Shown here: piece after piece, positions 1 through 5,999 of the stretch | Position numbering within the stretch: the first letter of the stretch is position 1 | Layout: each line of letters starts with the position of its first letter | Position numbers and translations under genes: made by a program | Notes under the pieces: generated by a model | The model's input: the letters and a program-made list of their open reading frames with translations, nothing else | Database searches by the model: none | What the model was told of the DNA's origin: nothing | NCBI GenBank assembly: GCA_038230595.1 | Contig: JBBRMY010000105.1 | Coordinates: 1-9,374, forward strand | Length of the DNA: 9,374 nucleotides | Source: JBBRMY01 sp038230595 | GTDB lineage: Bacteria; Bacteroidota; Ignavibacteria; Tepidaquicellales; Tepidaquicellaceae | Direction of reading: 5' to 3'

Positions 1-417
1 GACGGCTTAGGTGATGGAATCTGGCTGAATGCAGATACTGCTTCCATTAAGCAGATCAATACAAACTCATTTGGAATACTACAGGCAGCAAGAGTTAGAA
101 TTTCTAAAACAGAATATATATCCTGCCCATCATGCGGAAGAACATTATTTGATCTTCAGGAAACAACAGCAAAGATAAGGTCGGTTACAAGTCATCTTAA
201 AGGATTAAAAATAGCTATCATGGGATGTATCGTTAATGGACCTGGAGAAATGGCAGACGCAGATTACGGCTACGTTGGAAGCGGACCCGGAAAGATCACA
301 CTCTACAAAGAAAAAGAAGTTATAAAAAGAAGCGTTGATGCAGAGACTGCAGTTGATGAGTTAATTGAGTTGATCAAAGAGAATGGTGATTGGGTAGAAA
401 AGGAAGAATTAGTATAA
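1..417 (+). CDS. ispG: IspG (GcpE), 4-hydroxy-3-methylbut-2-enyl-diphosphate synthase, C-terminal part
   Basis: This is the last 138 residues of IspG; the 5' end lies outside the window and the frame is open from base 1. The enzyme is a cytoplasmic [4Fe-4S] protein that converts methylerythritol cyclodiphosphate to HMBPP in the MEP isoprenoid pathway. The fragment is the C-terminal cluster-binding domain. CPSC supplies two cluster cysteines (fragment residues 42 and 45), MGCIVNGPGE supplies the third (76), and Glu83 matches the fourth ligand of characterised IspG proteins. The wording SCPSCGRTLFDLQ and GPGEMADADYGYVG is that of the long, three-domain form found in plants, Chlamydiae and Bacteroidota/Chlorobiota, not the short E. 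coli form (CPTCSRQEFD). The protein ends normally after a Trp-containing tail. I see no clear intrinsic terminator after it. Confidence 0.97.
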   Translation, partial: DGLGDGIWLNADTASIKQINTNSFGILQAARVRISKTEYISCPSCGRTLFDLQETTAKIRSVTSHLKGLKIAIMGCIVNGPGEMADADYGYVGSGPGKITLYKEKEVIKRSVDAETAVDELIELIKENGDWVEKEELV

Positions 418-519
418 ATGATAGATTATATTATTGAAATTATGTTTGAGTATCTGGGATTTGTTTTTCGAGAGAAAATATGGAAGTCGTTTAAAACAGA
501 AGTAAGAGATATTTTCTAA
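418..519 (+). CDS. possible 33-residue microprotein directly after ispG (doubtful)
   Basis: An ATG at 418 follows the ispG stop codon TAA (415-417) with no gap and in the same frame, opening 33 codons that end at TAA 517-519. The predicted peptide starts MIDYIIEIMFEYLGFVF and then becomes Lys/Arg-rich, so it could be a short membrane-associated or amphipathic helix. A purine run AGGA (401-404) lies 13 bases before the ATG, rather far for a ribosome site. No homology is recognised. It could be a coupled microprotein, a readthrough tail of IspG, or chance. Its 3' end overlaps a small AT-only hairpin (508-524). Confidence 0.2.
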   Translation: MIDYIIEIMFEYLGFVFREKIWKSFKTEVRDIF

Positions 520-648
520 ATATCAGAAAAATGTTAACCCACAAAGGGAAGATTCTCGTATAGCCTGCACAAGTTTTTCAAATCAAAATGGATGTAAATG
601 ATTTACATCTTTAAAGACCCCCTATACCACATAATGTAAAAATACCAA
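520..648 (+). promoter_or_regulatory. intergenic region upstream of the Crp/Fnr gene with candidate promoter
   Basis: This non-coding stretch separates ispG and its doubtful small ORF from the regulator gene. The first 70 bases show nothing recognisable. The second half holds the palindrome at 591-609 and a possible -10 hexamer CATAAT (630-635). If that hexamer is used, transcription would begin near 642 and the palindrome centre (base 600) would sit near -42, the usual place for a class II activator. No Shine-Dalgarno precedes the ATG at 649. An in-frame TAA at 637-639 excludes a start further upstream. Confidence 0.4.
591..609. promoter_or_regulatory. perfect 9-1-9 palindrome, candidate operator
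   Basis: GATGTAAAT-G-ATTTACATC is a perfect inverted repeat with a one-base centre, 40 bases before the regulator's start codon. The outer GATGTA/TACATC matches the ends of the NsrR operator consensus known from gammaproteobacteria (GATGyATTT-n-AAATrCATC). The inner 7-1-7 layout, with AAT-n-ATT at the centre, is like Fur/PerR/Zur boxes. It does not match the TTGA-N6-TCAA pattern expected for the neighbouring Crp/Fnr protein, so another regulator, perhaps a NO or metal sensor, is the more likely binder. No second copy was noticed in the window. Confidence 0.5.
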
Positions 649-1353
649 ATGGATCTTAAAGATATCGCCAAATCATACATGTTTGCGAGCCTAAACGATG
701 AAGAACTTTTAGAGATTGAAAAAATTTCAAAAGTAAAAATTTACAATAAAAGTGAATCTATTTTTTTTGATACTGAGCCTTATAGCGGATTCTACATTGT
801 ATTAAAGGGACTTGTAAAAATTTTTAAGATATCAAAAGATGGTAAAGAGCATATCCTTCATCTTATTAATCCCGGAAACTCTTTTGCTGAAGTACCATTA
901 TTTGAGAATTCAGAAAAAATACTTAGTGACGAAGCCAAGTATCCGGCAAATGCTTCAGCTACAGAAGATTATACACAGGTTTTATTCATTCCATCCAGAC
1001 CATTCCTTGAATTCGTTGAATCAAACAATAAACTGCTCTTAAAAATAATCTCTGGCTTTGCAAAGCGAATGAGGACTCTTACACTTCATATAGAAGATAT
1101 CGCTCTTAAAGATGTAGTTAAAAGAGTAGCCGGCTATATTCTTTCAGAATATAAAATTCAACAAAGCGGATCTTCCGTAAATCCATCTATTGAACTAAAT
1201 ATAAGTAAGAATGATCTTGCTTCATACATTGGCACTATCCCTGAAACACTTTCACGGACTTTTAAAAAACTGCAGGAAGATGATCTTGTAGTAGTTAACG
1301 GATCTGTAATTCAAATAACAGATCTCAAAAAACTGCAAAAGCTTTCCCTATAA
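649..1353 (+). CDS. Crp/Fnr-family transcription regulator (DNR-like, no cysteines)
   Basis: This is a 234-residue cytoplasmic DNA-binding regulator. Residues about 8-125 form the cyclic-nucleotide-binding-type sensor barrel (GFYIVLKGLVKIFKISKDGKEHILHLINPG is typical), about 126-155 the dimer helix, and about 185-210 the winged helix-turn-helix. The recognition helix reads PETLSRTFKKL. Glu199, Ser202 and Arg203 reproduce the E-x-x-S-R pattern with which FNR reads TTGA half-sites. The protein contains no cysteine, so it cannot bind the FNR [4Fe-4S] cluster; a haem- or ligand-sensing DNR/NnrR-like role is more plausible. That is inference, supported by a TTGAC-N4-GTCAA box before the next operon and by RIC and the NirK-like protein downstream. 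The gene lies 104 bases upstream of ric on the same strand. The start is the first ATG after an in-frame stop (637-639). Confidence 0.93.
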   Translation: MDLKDIAKSYMFASLNDEELLEIEKISKVKIYNKSESIFFDTEPYSGFYIVLKGLVKIFKISKDGKEHILHLINPGNSFAEVPLFENSEKILSDEAKYPANASATEDYTQVLFIPSRPFLEFVESNNKLLLKIISGFAKRMRTLTLHIEDIALKDVVKRVAGYILSEYKIQQSGSSVNPSIELNISKNDLASYIGTIPETLSRTFKKLQEDDLVVVNGSVIQITDLKKLQKLSL

Positions 1354-1389
1354 GCCTGCAAATAATACTCTTCAAAATAATTTTTTCTA

Positions 1390-1432
1390 TTTGACCTAAG
1401 TCAAAGGAGAATTCTTTTATAGTTAGTATATT
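1390..1432 (+). promoter_or_regulatory. FNR/DNR-like box plus -10 element before ric
   Basis: TTTGAC-CTAA-GTCAAA (1390-1405) is a perfect 6-4-6 inverted repeat. Its core TTGAC-N4-GTCAA differs from the FNR/DNR consensus TTGAT-N4-ATCAA only in the inner base of each half. A -10 hexamer TATATT lies at 1427-1432. Taking its last base as -7 places the transcription start at 1439 and the box centre (1397.5) at -41.5, the standard class II activation position. Nothing else resembling a -35 element is needed. The predicted 5' leader would be about 19 bases and lacks a Shine-Dalgarno. The obvious candidate activator is the Crp/Fnr protein encoded just upstream. Confidence 0.7.
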
Positions 1433-1454
1433 TTATCAAATAAAATTACTAACT
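1421..1454. repeat. 14-bp inverted repeat (one bulge) just before the ric start codon
   Basis: The left arm 1421-1435 and right arm 1441-1454 pair over 14 base pairs with a single unpaired T at 1429 and a five-base loop TCAAA (1436-1440). The outer arms are AGTTAGTA and TACTAACT. The repeat overlaps the proposed -10 element and ends three bases before the ATG at 1458. If transcription starts at 1439 the left arm is not in the mRNA, and the repeat would act as DNA, for example as a repressor site. If transcription starts further upstream, the hairpin would separate a purine-rich AGGAG (1405-1409) from the start codon and bring them closer. Confidence 0.5.
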
Positions 1455-1457
1455 ATC

Positions 1458-2198
1458 ATGCAAATTCAAAAAGAGAATAAGATCGGTGATGTTGTTGCAG
1501 GCAACTTTCATACAGCAAAGGTATTTGAAAAATTAGGATTGGATTTCTGCTGCGGTGGAAAGAAAACCATCAATGATGCCTGTCTTGAAAAAGGCTTAGA
1601 TCCTGTAGCAGTTTTAGAGCAGCTTTCAAAAACAGGAGAGCGGAATATTTCATCTGATCATTTTGATAAATGGGATGCTGGCTTTCTTATTGATTACATA
1701 GTTAATAATCATCATAATTATGTAAGAAGCTCAATACCTTCAATAACTGATCATCTTGACAAAGTTGTAAATGCCCACGGTTCACGCCACCCCGAATTAT
1801 TAAAAATACAGAAAAATTTTACTGAGATAAAAGATGAGCTTCTTGCGCATATGCAGAAAGAAGAAAAAATGCTTTTCCCTTATATGAAGAACATAGAATC
1901 AGCGGTTCAGCATTCAGCTAAAATTAATGTAGCTCCCTTTGGCTCTGTAAATAATCCTGTAAAAGCTATGGAATCTGAGCATGAGACAGCCGGAAAGTTA
2001 ATGTCAGAGATACATTCTCTAAGCAATAATTATGATCCTCCGCAAAACGCATGCGGTACTTTTAAAGTATTGTTCGGAGAGTTAAAGGAATTTGAACAGG
2101 ATCTTCATCAGCATGTTCATTTAGAGAATAATATATTATTCCCAAAAGCTATCGAAATGGAAAAAAGTCTAAACATGAATCCTTCCTGTTCAATTTGA
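1458..2198 (+). CDS. ric: RIC family di-iron protein (YtfE/ScdA), repair of iron centres
   Basis: This 246-residue cytoplasmic protein has an N-terminal ScdA_N/DUF542 domain (about 5-58) with the paired cysteines 31-32 in LDFCCGG, and a C-terminal hemerythrin-like four-helix domain. By alignment to E. coli YtfE the di-iron ligands are His85 (NNHHNY), His131 and Glu135 (HMQKE), His175 (MESEH), and His219 and Glu223 (HVHLENN). All are present. RIC proteins repair Fe-S and other iron centres damaged by nitric oxide or oxidants, and are often controlled by NO-responsive regulators. It is about 25 residues longer than YtfE, mainly in a linker near 145-165 and a short tail ending CSI. It is the first gene of the block, directly behind the FNR/DNR-like promoter. 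The next gene's preferred ATG lies 29 bases after its stop. Confidence 0.95.
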   Translation: MQIQKENKIGDVVAGNFHTAKVFEKLGLDFCCGGKKTINDACLEKGLDPVAVLEQLSKTGERNISSDHFDKWDAGFLIDYIVNNHHNYVRSSIPSITDHLDKVVNAHGSRHPELLKIQKNFTEIKDELLAHMQKEEKMLFPYMKNIESAVQHSAKINVAPFGSVNNPVKAMESEHETAGKLMSEIHSLSNNYDPPQNACGTFKVLFGELKEFEQDLHQHVHLENNILFPKAIEMEKSLNMNPSCSI

Positions 2199-2227
2199 AT
2201 AAGACAACAAATAAAAATTTCAAAAAA

Positions 2228-3562
2228 ATGAAAACATTCATTTTAACATTCATAATAATATTTACTGGTGCCATTTTTGCGTTTGCTCAGAATAAAGATG
2301 AATTCAAGCAGGAATTCAAAATTTCAGGTACAATATTCACCGGATGGGAATTTAATATCGGCAATGATAACTTTATTACTAAGCTGGATTCATCTTCGGC
2401 TAATCCTAATTCAGCATTTGGCTTTAATCCCGTTAAAAATCAATTTGAAACCAGTCAAAATTCATTTTTTCTTGATAGAGCTTTTCTTACAGTGATAGCT
2501 TCTTTAACATCAACTATAAAAGGAAGACTAACTTCCGATGTTTTTTCTTTAACTGACGGCAGCGGAAAAACTCAGTACCAACTCGGAGTGAAATTTGCTT
2601 GGGTTGACTGGAAACCCTACAAAAATGATAATGGATTTAAAATAGATCTTGCAGCAGGCGTTATTCCAAATCAATGGCCTCTGGAAAATGAAAAATATTT
2701 CGGATACCGCGGATTTGCAAAAACTCTGACAGATTATTCATGGACAACTGCAGCAGTAAGAAATACTACTTCGGTTAACGGGATCTATTCAGTCAACAGA
2801 TCAACAAATTCATATTTTCCAACTTCTGATCTGGGGGCTAATATTTCTTTCACTGCACCAGCTGGATTTGGTGAATTATATTTAAATGTTTTCAACGGTA
2901 ATGGCTTTAGGAATTTAGGATTTGATAACAGATTTAAAGATATAGAAGCCATTGCTTTCATCCATCCTTTTGCAGCACAGATTAAGAAAAAGATAACAAT
3001 ACCTAGTGCCAGAATAACAGGAACTACGGATGTAACTGTGGGTGGTTATGCTTATATTGGGAAAATGGGTCTTGGAGAAAATTATACCCTTAATGGAGCC
3101 CAATATTCACGGAACAGAGCCGGTGGAATGTTTCACATAAAATATAATTTCAATAACTTCGGATTCATTAAGTTTGGAACCGAATACAGTATGCAGTTTA
3201 ATCAGGATCCTTCAATAATTAAGCCTGATTCAGCTGTGACGACAAATTCAGCAGGCTTATCAACATATCTTGAAATTAACCCGCCTGTAGAAAGTTTAGA
3301 TAATAAATTAATGCTAATTGCCCGTTTTGATATGTTTGATCCGGATAACGCAAATAATTCAGTAAGTACTTCCGGCTTTAATAATAACACTGATAAGCAA
3401 AGCCTGCTTATTGTTGGACTGGCTTACAAGCCATCAAAGTTCTTTACACTTGGTCTTACATTCCAGCAAACGACTTATCAGCTGCCATTTGTTGTACAAT
3501 ATGATAACACTATTTCTGATTCTGATTCAAAGCTAATTATTCACACAATACTTGAATTTTAA
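2228..3562 (+). CDS. outer-membrane beta-barrel (porin-like) protein
   Basis: This is a 444-residue exported protein. The chosen ATG gives a clean Sec signal, MKTFILTFIIIFTGAIFAFA, with cleavage before Gln21. A TTG at 2195 overlapping the ric stop would only add 11 polar residues in front of the signal. The mature part is rich in alternating aromatic/hydrophobic and polar residues, has many Gly, Asn and aromatic-girdle segments, and ends ..TILEF with a C-terminal Phe, the signature of outer-membrane barrels handled by BamA. Its style resembles phosphate-selective (OprO/OprP-like) or alginate-export-type porins, but no family can be assigned firmly by eye. In this operon it may admit an anion such as nitrite to the periplasm; that is inference from context only. 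Confidence 0.8.
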   Translation: MKTFILTFIIIFTGAIFAFAQNKDEFKQEFKISGTIFTGWEFNIGNDNFITKLDSSSANPNSAFGFNPVKNQFETSQNSFFLDRAFLTVIASLTSTIKGRLTSDVFSLTDGSGKTQYQLGVKFAWVDWKPYKNDNGFKIDLAAGVIPNQWPLENEKYFGYRGFAKTLTDYSWTTAAVRNTTSVNGIYSVNRSTNSYFPTSDLGANISFTAPAGFGELYLNVFNGNGFRNLGFDNRFKDIEAIAFIHPFAAQIKKKITIPSARITGTTDVTVGGYAYIGKMGLGENYTLNGAQYSRNRAGGMFHIKYNFNNFGFIKFGTEYSMQFNQDPSIIKPDSAVTTNSAGLSTYLEINPPVESLDNKLMLIARFDMFDPDNANNSVSTSGFNNNTDKQSLLIVGLAYKPSKFFTLGLTFQQTTYQLPFVVQYDNTISDSDSKLIIHTILEF

Positions 3563-3590
3563 AAATATGAACATCAAAAATATTTTCAAA

Positions 3591-3950
3591 ATGAAAAAAT
3601 ATATTTTAATTATCACTATTTCAATATTGAGCTTTGCTAATGCTCTGTTCGCTCAAAATCCTGTGGAAGTAAAAAGCATGGACATGAACGAATATGCATC
3701 ATGGGCAGGATTATTTGTGATCTTCATGATATTTTCAATGTTCGCACTGTTTTTAATTTACTCTTCTAAAGAAGAAGTTCCGGCGATCACAATACCTGTT
3801 CCCAAAATTGCAATAAAAAGTAATTTTGCAAATTCCACAGCAACGATCGCAATTCCTTTAGTTTCTATAGATATGAAAGTGATAAGGCTTACTCTCATAT
3901 TTTCACTAGTCATATCAGTATTGATATTAATTTTAATAATAATAAAATAA
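3591..3950 (+). CDS. small membrane protein with signal peptide and two hydrophobic segments
   Basis: This is a 119-residue protein of no recognised family. It has a Sec signal-like start (residues 1-21, ending NALFA before Gln22), a transmembrane segment at about 38-57, a 35-40 residue hydrophilic middle with a repeated Ile-Pro pattern (ITIPVPKIAIK), and a very hydrophobic last segment (about 97-118) ending in Lys. Cleaved, it would be a two-span inner-membrane protein with short tails. An in-frame ATG at 3567 would add eight residues (MNIKNIFK). The start at 3591 is preferred because it gives the MKK- signal start seen in the neighbours. It lies 28 bases after the porin and 5 bases before the next gene, so it is very likely cotranscribed. 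A small accessory subunit of the copper protein is possible but unproven. Confidence 0.65.
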   Translation: MKKYILIITISILSFANALFAQNPVEVKSMDMNEYASWAGLFVIFMIFSMFALFLIYSSKEEVPAITIPVPKIAIKSNFANSTATIAIPLVSIDMKVIRLTLIFSLVISVLILILIIIK

Positions 3951-3955
3951 TAAAA

Positions 3956-4294
3956 ATGAAAAAAAATAAAATATTATTTGTGTCTTTCCTGCTGATATTT
4001 TTACTTTTAGGAATTAATGCTGGTATTGAGGCATGTCCTAAATGCAATGAAGATTTCAAAAAAGAACTGCTTGATAAAAGAGCAAATACTTTAGGCGGGC
4101 AGGAATTGCTGGAGGCTATAAAGAATCAATCTTCATCTGAACAAAATGTCAATCGTCCGGTTAGTTATACGATCGATCCAAAAACCAATGAAGTTAAAGA
4201 AACTGTAATGTCTATGGAACCTTCATCTGACGCTGATTCACTGGGAGTCATAGCTCATATAAAGATATTTATCAGCACCTGGTTCTTTGTTTAA
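3956..4294 (+). CDS. small exported CxxC protein
   Basis: This 112-residue protein begins with a strong Sec signal or N-terminal anchor (hydrophobic 6-21, cleavage perhaps after Gly23 or Ala26), directly followed by a CPKC motif (residues 27-30). A charged helical middle (DFKKELLDKRANTLGGQELLEAIKNQ region) and a Ser/Met-rich linker come next. It ends in a short hydrophobic tail (about 96-112, ..STWFFV) that may touch the membrane. The four residues before Cys27 (GIEA) are a poor lipobox because of Glu at -2, so a lipoprotein is unlikely. A periplasmic CxxC next to a multi-copper protein suggests metal delivery or thiol redox work. That is inference; no thioredoxin fold or Sco/CopZ motif is visible. 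It sits 5 bases behind the previous gene and 34 before the copper protein. Confidence 0.7.
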   Translation: MKKNKILFVSFLLIFLLLGINAGIEACPKCNEDFKKELLDKRANTLGGQELLEAIKNQSSSEQNVNRPVSYTIDPKTNEVKETVMSMEPSSDADSLGVIAHIKIFISTWFFV

Positions 4295-4328
4295 AATAAA
4301 ATTTTAAAACAAAATTAATACAATCAAA

Positions 4329-5879
4329 ATGAACATCTATAAATTATTCAGAATACTTTTTATAACAGTAACCTTTCTTACTTTTAATTATAACTTTTCT
4401 TTGTTAGCTCAGAGCAAGCCGGACACAACTCAGTTCATTGAGATCATGAACAGAGATAAAGGACTTTCGATCCCTACTTCCAGTTATGTTCCTCAGGATC
4501 CAAATACTAAATTTGATGCCGAAGTGACAATTGAACTGTCCGAGGGAGAAGCATATATAGGAGCAGGCGTGCTATTCAAAGGTTTTACTATAAACGGCGG
4601 CATTCCCGGACCAAACATCATAGTTAATGAAGGCGATATAGTTAAGTTCACAGTTGTTAATAAAGGAAAGATACCCCATGGTGCATCGATTCACTCTGCA
4701 TCCACACAGACTTCAAAGTATGTTGGACATATAGCTGCAGGAGAAACAAAATCAATGTTCTTCAAAGCTGTAAGACCCGGTGTATATATGTATCATTGCG
4801 CACCGGGAGGGCACGGAATACCTTTGCATATTCTTTTTGGACAATATGGAATGATGACTGTTAAGCCAAAAAAACAATACAAGCTTGAGCAATTACTGAA
4901 CAAAAAACCTGATGTTGAAATTTACTTGCTTCAACATGAAATGTATTCAAGCGGTAAGGATGCAATTGAGGGCACTGCGATATATTCAATGTGGAACGGA
5001 AAACTATTCAGATATGTCGAACAGCCGATAAAAGCAAAGCCGGGTGATTATGTACGAATAAATTATCTGAATGTCGGTCCAAATCATGTTTCGACATTTC
5101 ATATAGTAGGAATTATATGGGATTATATTTACTGGCAGGGAAATCCTGATCTTCCTCAGCCGGGCGGTCAGACTGTAACTTCAGGTCCATCGGATTCATG
5201 GGTAATAGAATTCAGAATGCCGCCGGATGAAGGTGCATATACAATGCTTGACCATGCTGTGAGTGCTGCTGACAGAGGGGCGATTGGTTTATTAGTTTGC
5301 GACAAAAATGCAAAAACTCCTGTGGTAATTACTTCAGAAGGTCCTAAATATACAGCTCAGGAATTAACAGATATCAAATCAAAGATCATAAGAACAATTG
5401 CTCCGTTTGAACCGGGCTCTCCTGATGTTGACCCGGTAGTGGTTTATGGACCCGAAGTAAAAGAAGTAATGGTGAAAATAATAGGAAACTCATATTATCC
5501 GAAATCAATTCAGGTATGCGAGGGTACGACTATTGTATGGCAGAACGAAGATATATTCACCTATATGGATGGTGAGTTCGGAGGAATTCACACTGCATCA
5601 ACTTATGAAGCTCCCGCTCCTTTTAATTCACCACTGCTTGGTCATGCTGAAACTTATAAAATTAAACTGGATAAAACCGGAGAGTACAAATACATGTGCG
5701 CCCCTCACCCTTACATGAAAGGAGTTGTTACAGTTGTAAGCGGTTCTTCAGGGTCAGGCGCAAATAGTAAATGGATAATTTTTCTTATTATATTGATCGT
5801 TTTGTTAATTTTATATGCACTGTATAGGATTAATACAATAAAGAAGAGTTTGCAGATACAAAATGGAGTAACTATCTAA
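4329..5879 (+). CDS. three-cupredoxin-domain, membrane-anchored NirK-like multicopper protein
   Basis: This is a 516-residue exported protein with a Sec signal at 1-27 (cleavage before Gln28). Two cupredoxin domains (about 60-180 and 195-325) have the layout of copper nitrite reductase NirK. Type-1 copper ligands are His117, Cys157 and His167. Type-2 ligands are His122, His156 and His309, and His258 matches catalytic His255. Two key positions differ: the catalytic Asp98 of NirK is Ser120 here (PHGASIH versus PHNVDFH), and the axial Met150 position is Gln172. A third, amicyanin-like domain (about 372-470) has His421, Cys457, His460 and Met463 (CAPHPYM). A Ser/Gly linker leads to a C-terminal transmembrane helix (about 482-500) with a short basic tail. 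It may reduce nitrite to NO with its own electron-feeding domain, or do another copper reaction. It is last in the operon. Confidence 0.85.
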   Translation: MNIYKLFRILFITVTFLTFNYNFSLLAQSKPDTTQFIEIMNRDKGLSIPTSSYVPQDPNTKFDAEVTIELSEGEAYIGAGVLFKGFTINGGIPGPNIIVNEGDIVKFTVVNKGKIPHGASIHSASTQTSKYVGHIAAGETKSMFFKAVRPGVYMYHCAPGGHGIPLHILFGQYGMMTVKPKKQYKLEQLLNKKPDVEIYLLQHEMYSSGKDAIEGTAIYSMWNGKLFRYVEQPIKAKPGDYVRINYLNVGPNHVSTFHIVGIIWDYIYWQGNPDLPQPGGQTVTSGPSDSWVIEFRMPPDEGAYTMLDHAVSAADRGAIGLLVCDKNAKTPVVITSEGPKYTAQELTDIKSKIIRTIAPFEPGSPDVDPVVVYGPEVKEVMVKIIGNSYYPKSIQVCEGTTIVWQNEDIFTYMDGEFGGIHTASTYEAPAPFNSPLLGHAETYKIKLDKTGEYKYMCAPHPYMKGVVTVVSGSSGSGANSKWIIFLIILIVLLILYALYRINTIKKSLQIQNGVTI

Positions 5880-5891
5880 AATAGAATGACT

Positions 5892-5958
5892 TGAGAAACT
5901 GCAACAAGAGCAAAGGAAACTCTGTAAGAGTTTCCTTTTGCTGTTTCTCAGCAGTTTT
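5892..5958 (+). terminator. hairpin terminator after the copper protein gene
   Basis: The inner stem pairs GCAAAGGAAACTC (5910-5922) with GAGTTTCCTTTTGC (5928-5941) around the loop TGTAA, with one bulged base. The core GGAAACTC/GAGTTTCC is followed directly by TTTTGCTGTTT. An outer stem, TGAGAAAC (5892-5899) with GTTTCTCA (5943-5950), can extend the structure, and a second TTTT follows at 5955-5958. It ends the ric-to-copper-protein operon and separates it from the CoA-transferase gene. Confidence 0.8.
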
Positions 5959-5999
5959 AAAATAATACTATAAATCTTACATTGGATTAAAAAATAATT

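Noticed and set aside
508..524. Hairpin GATATTT-TCT-AAATATC after ispG as a terminator
   Set aside because: The stem is only seven AT-rich pairs and no T run follows, so termination is not supported.
649..1353. Calling the regulator FNR itself
   Set aside because: FNR needs four cysteines for its [4Fe-4S] cluster and this protein has none; only the DNA-reading helix is FNR-like.
2195..2227. TTG start overlapping the ric stop, which would lengthen the porin by 11 residues
   Set aside because: The added residues are polar and Lys/Asn-rich and would precede an already complete signal peptide; the ATG at 2228 gives a normal exported protein.
3552..3590. TTG start at 3552 or ATG at 3567 for the small membrane protein
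   Set aside because: The TTG overlaps the end of the porin gene and both starts lengthen the front of the signal peptide; ATG 3591 gives an MKK- start like the neighbours. The 3567 start cannot be fully excluded.
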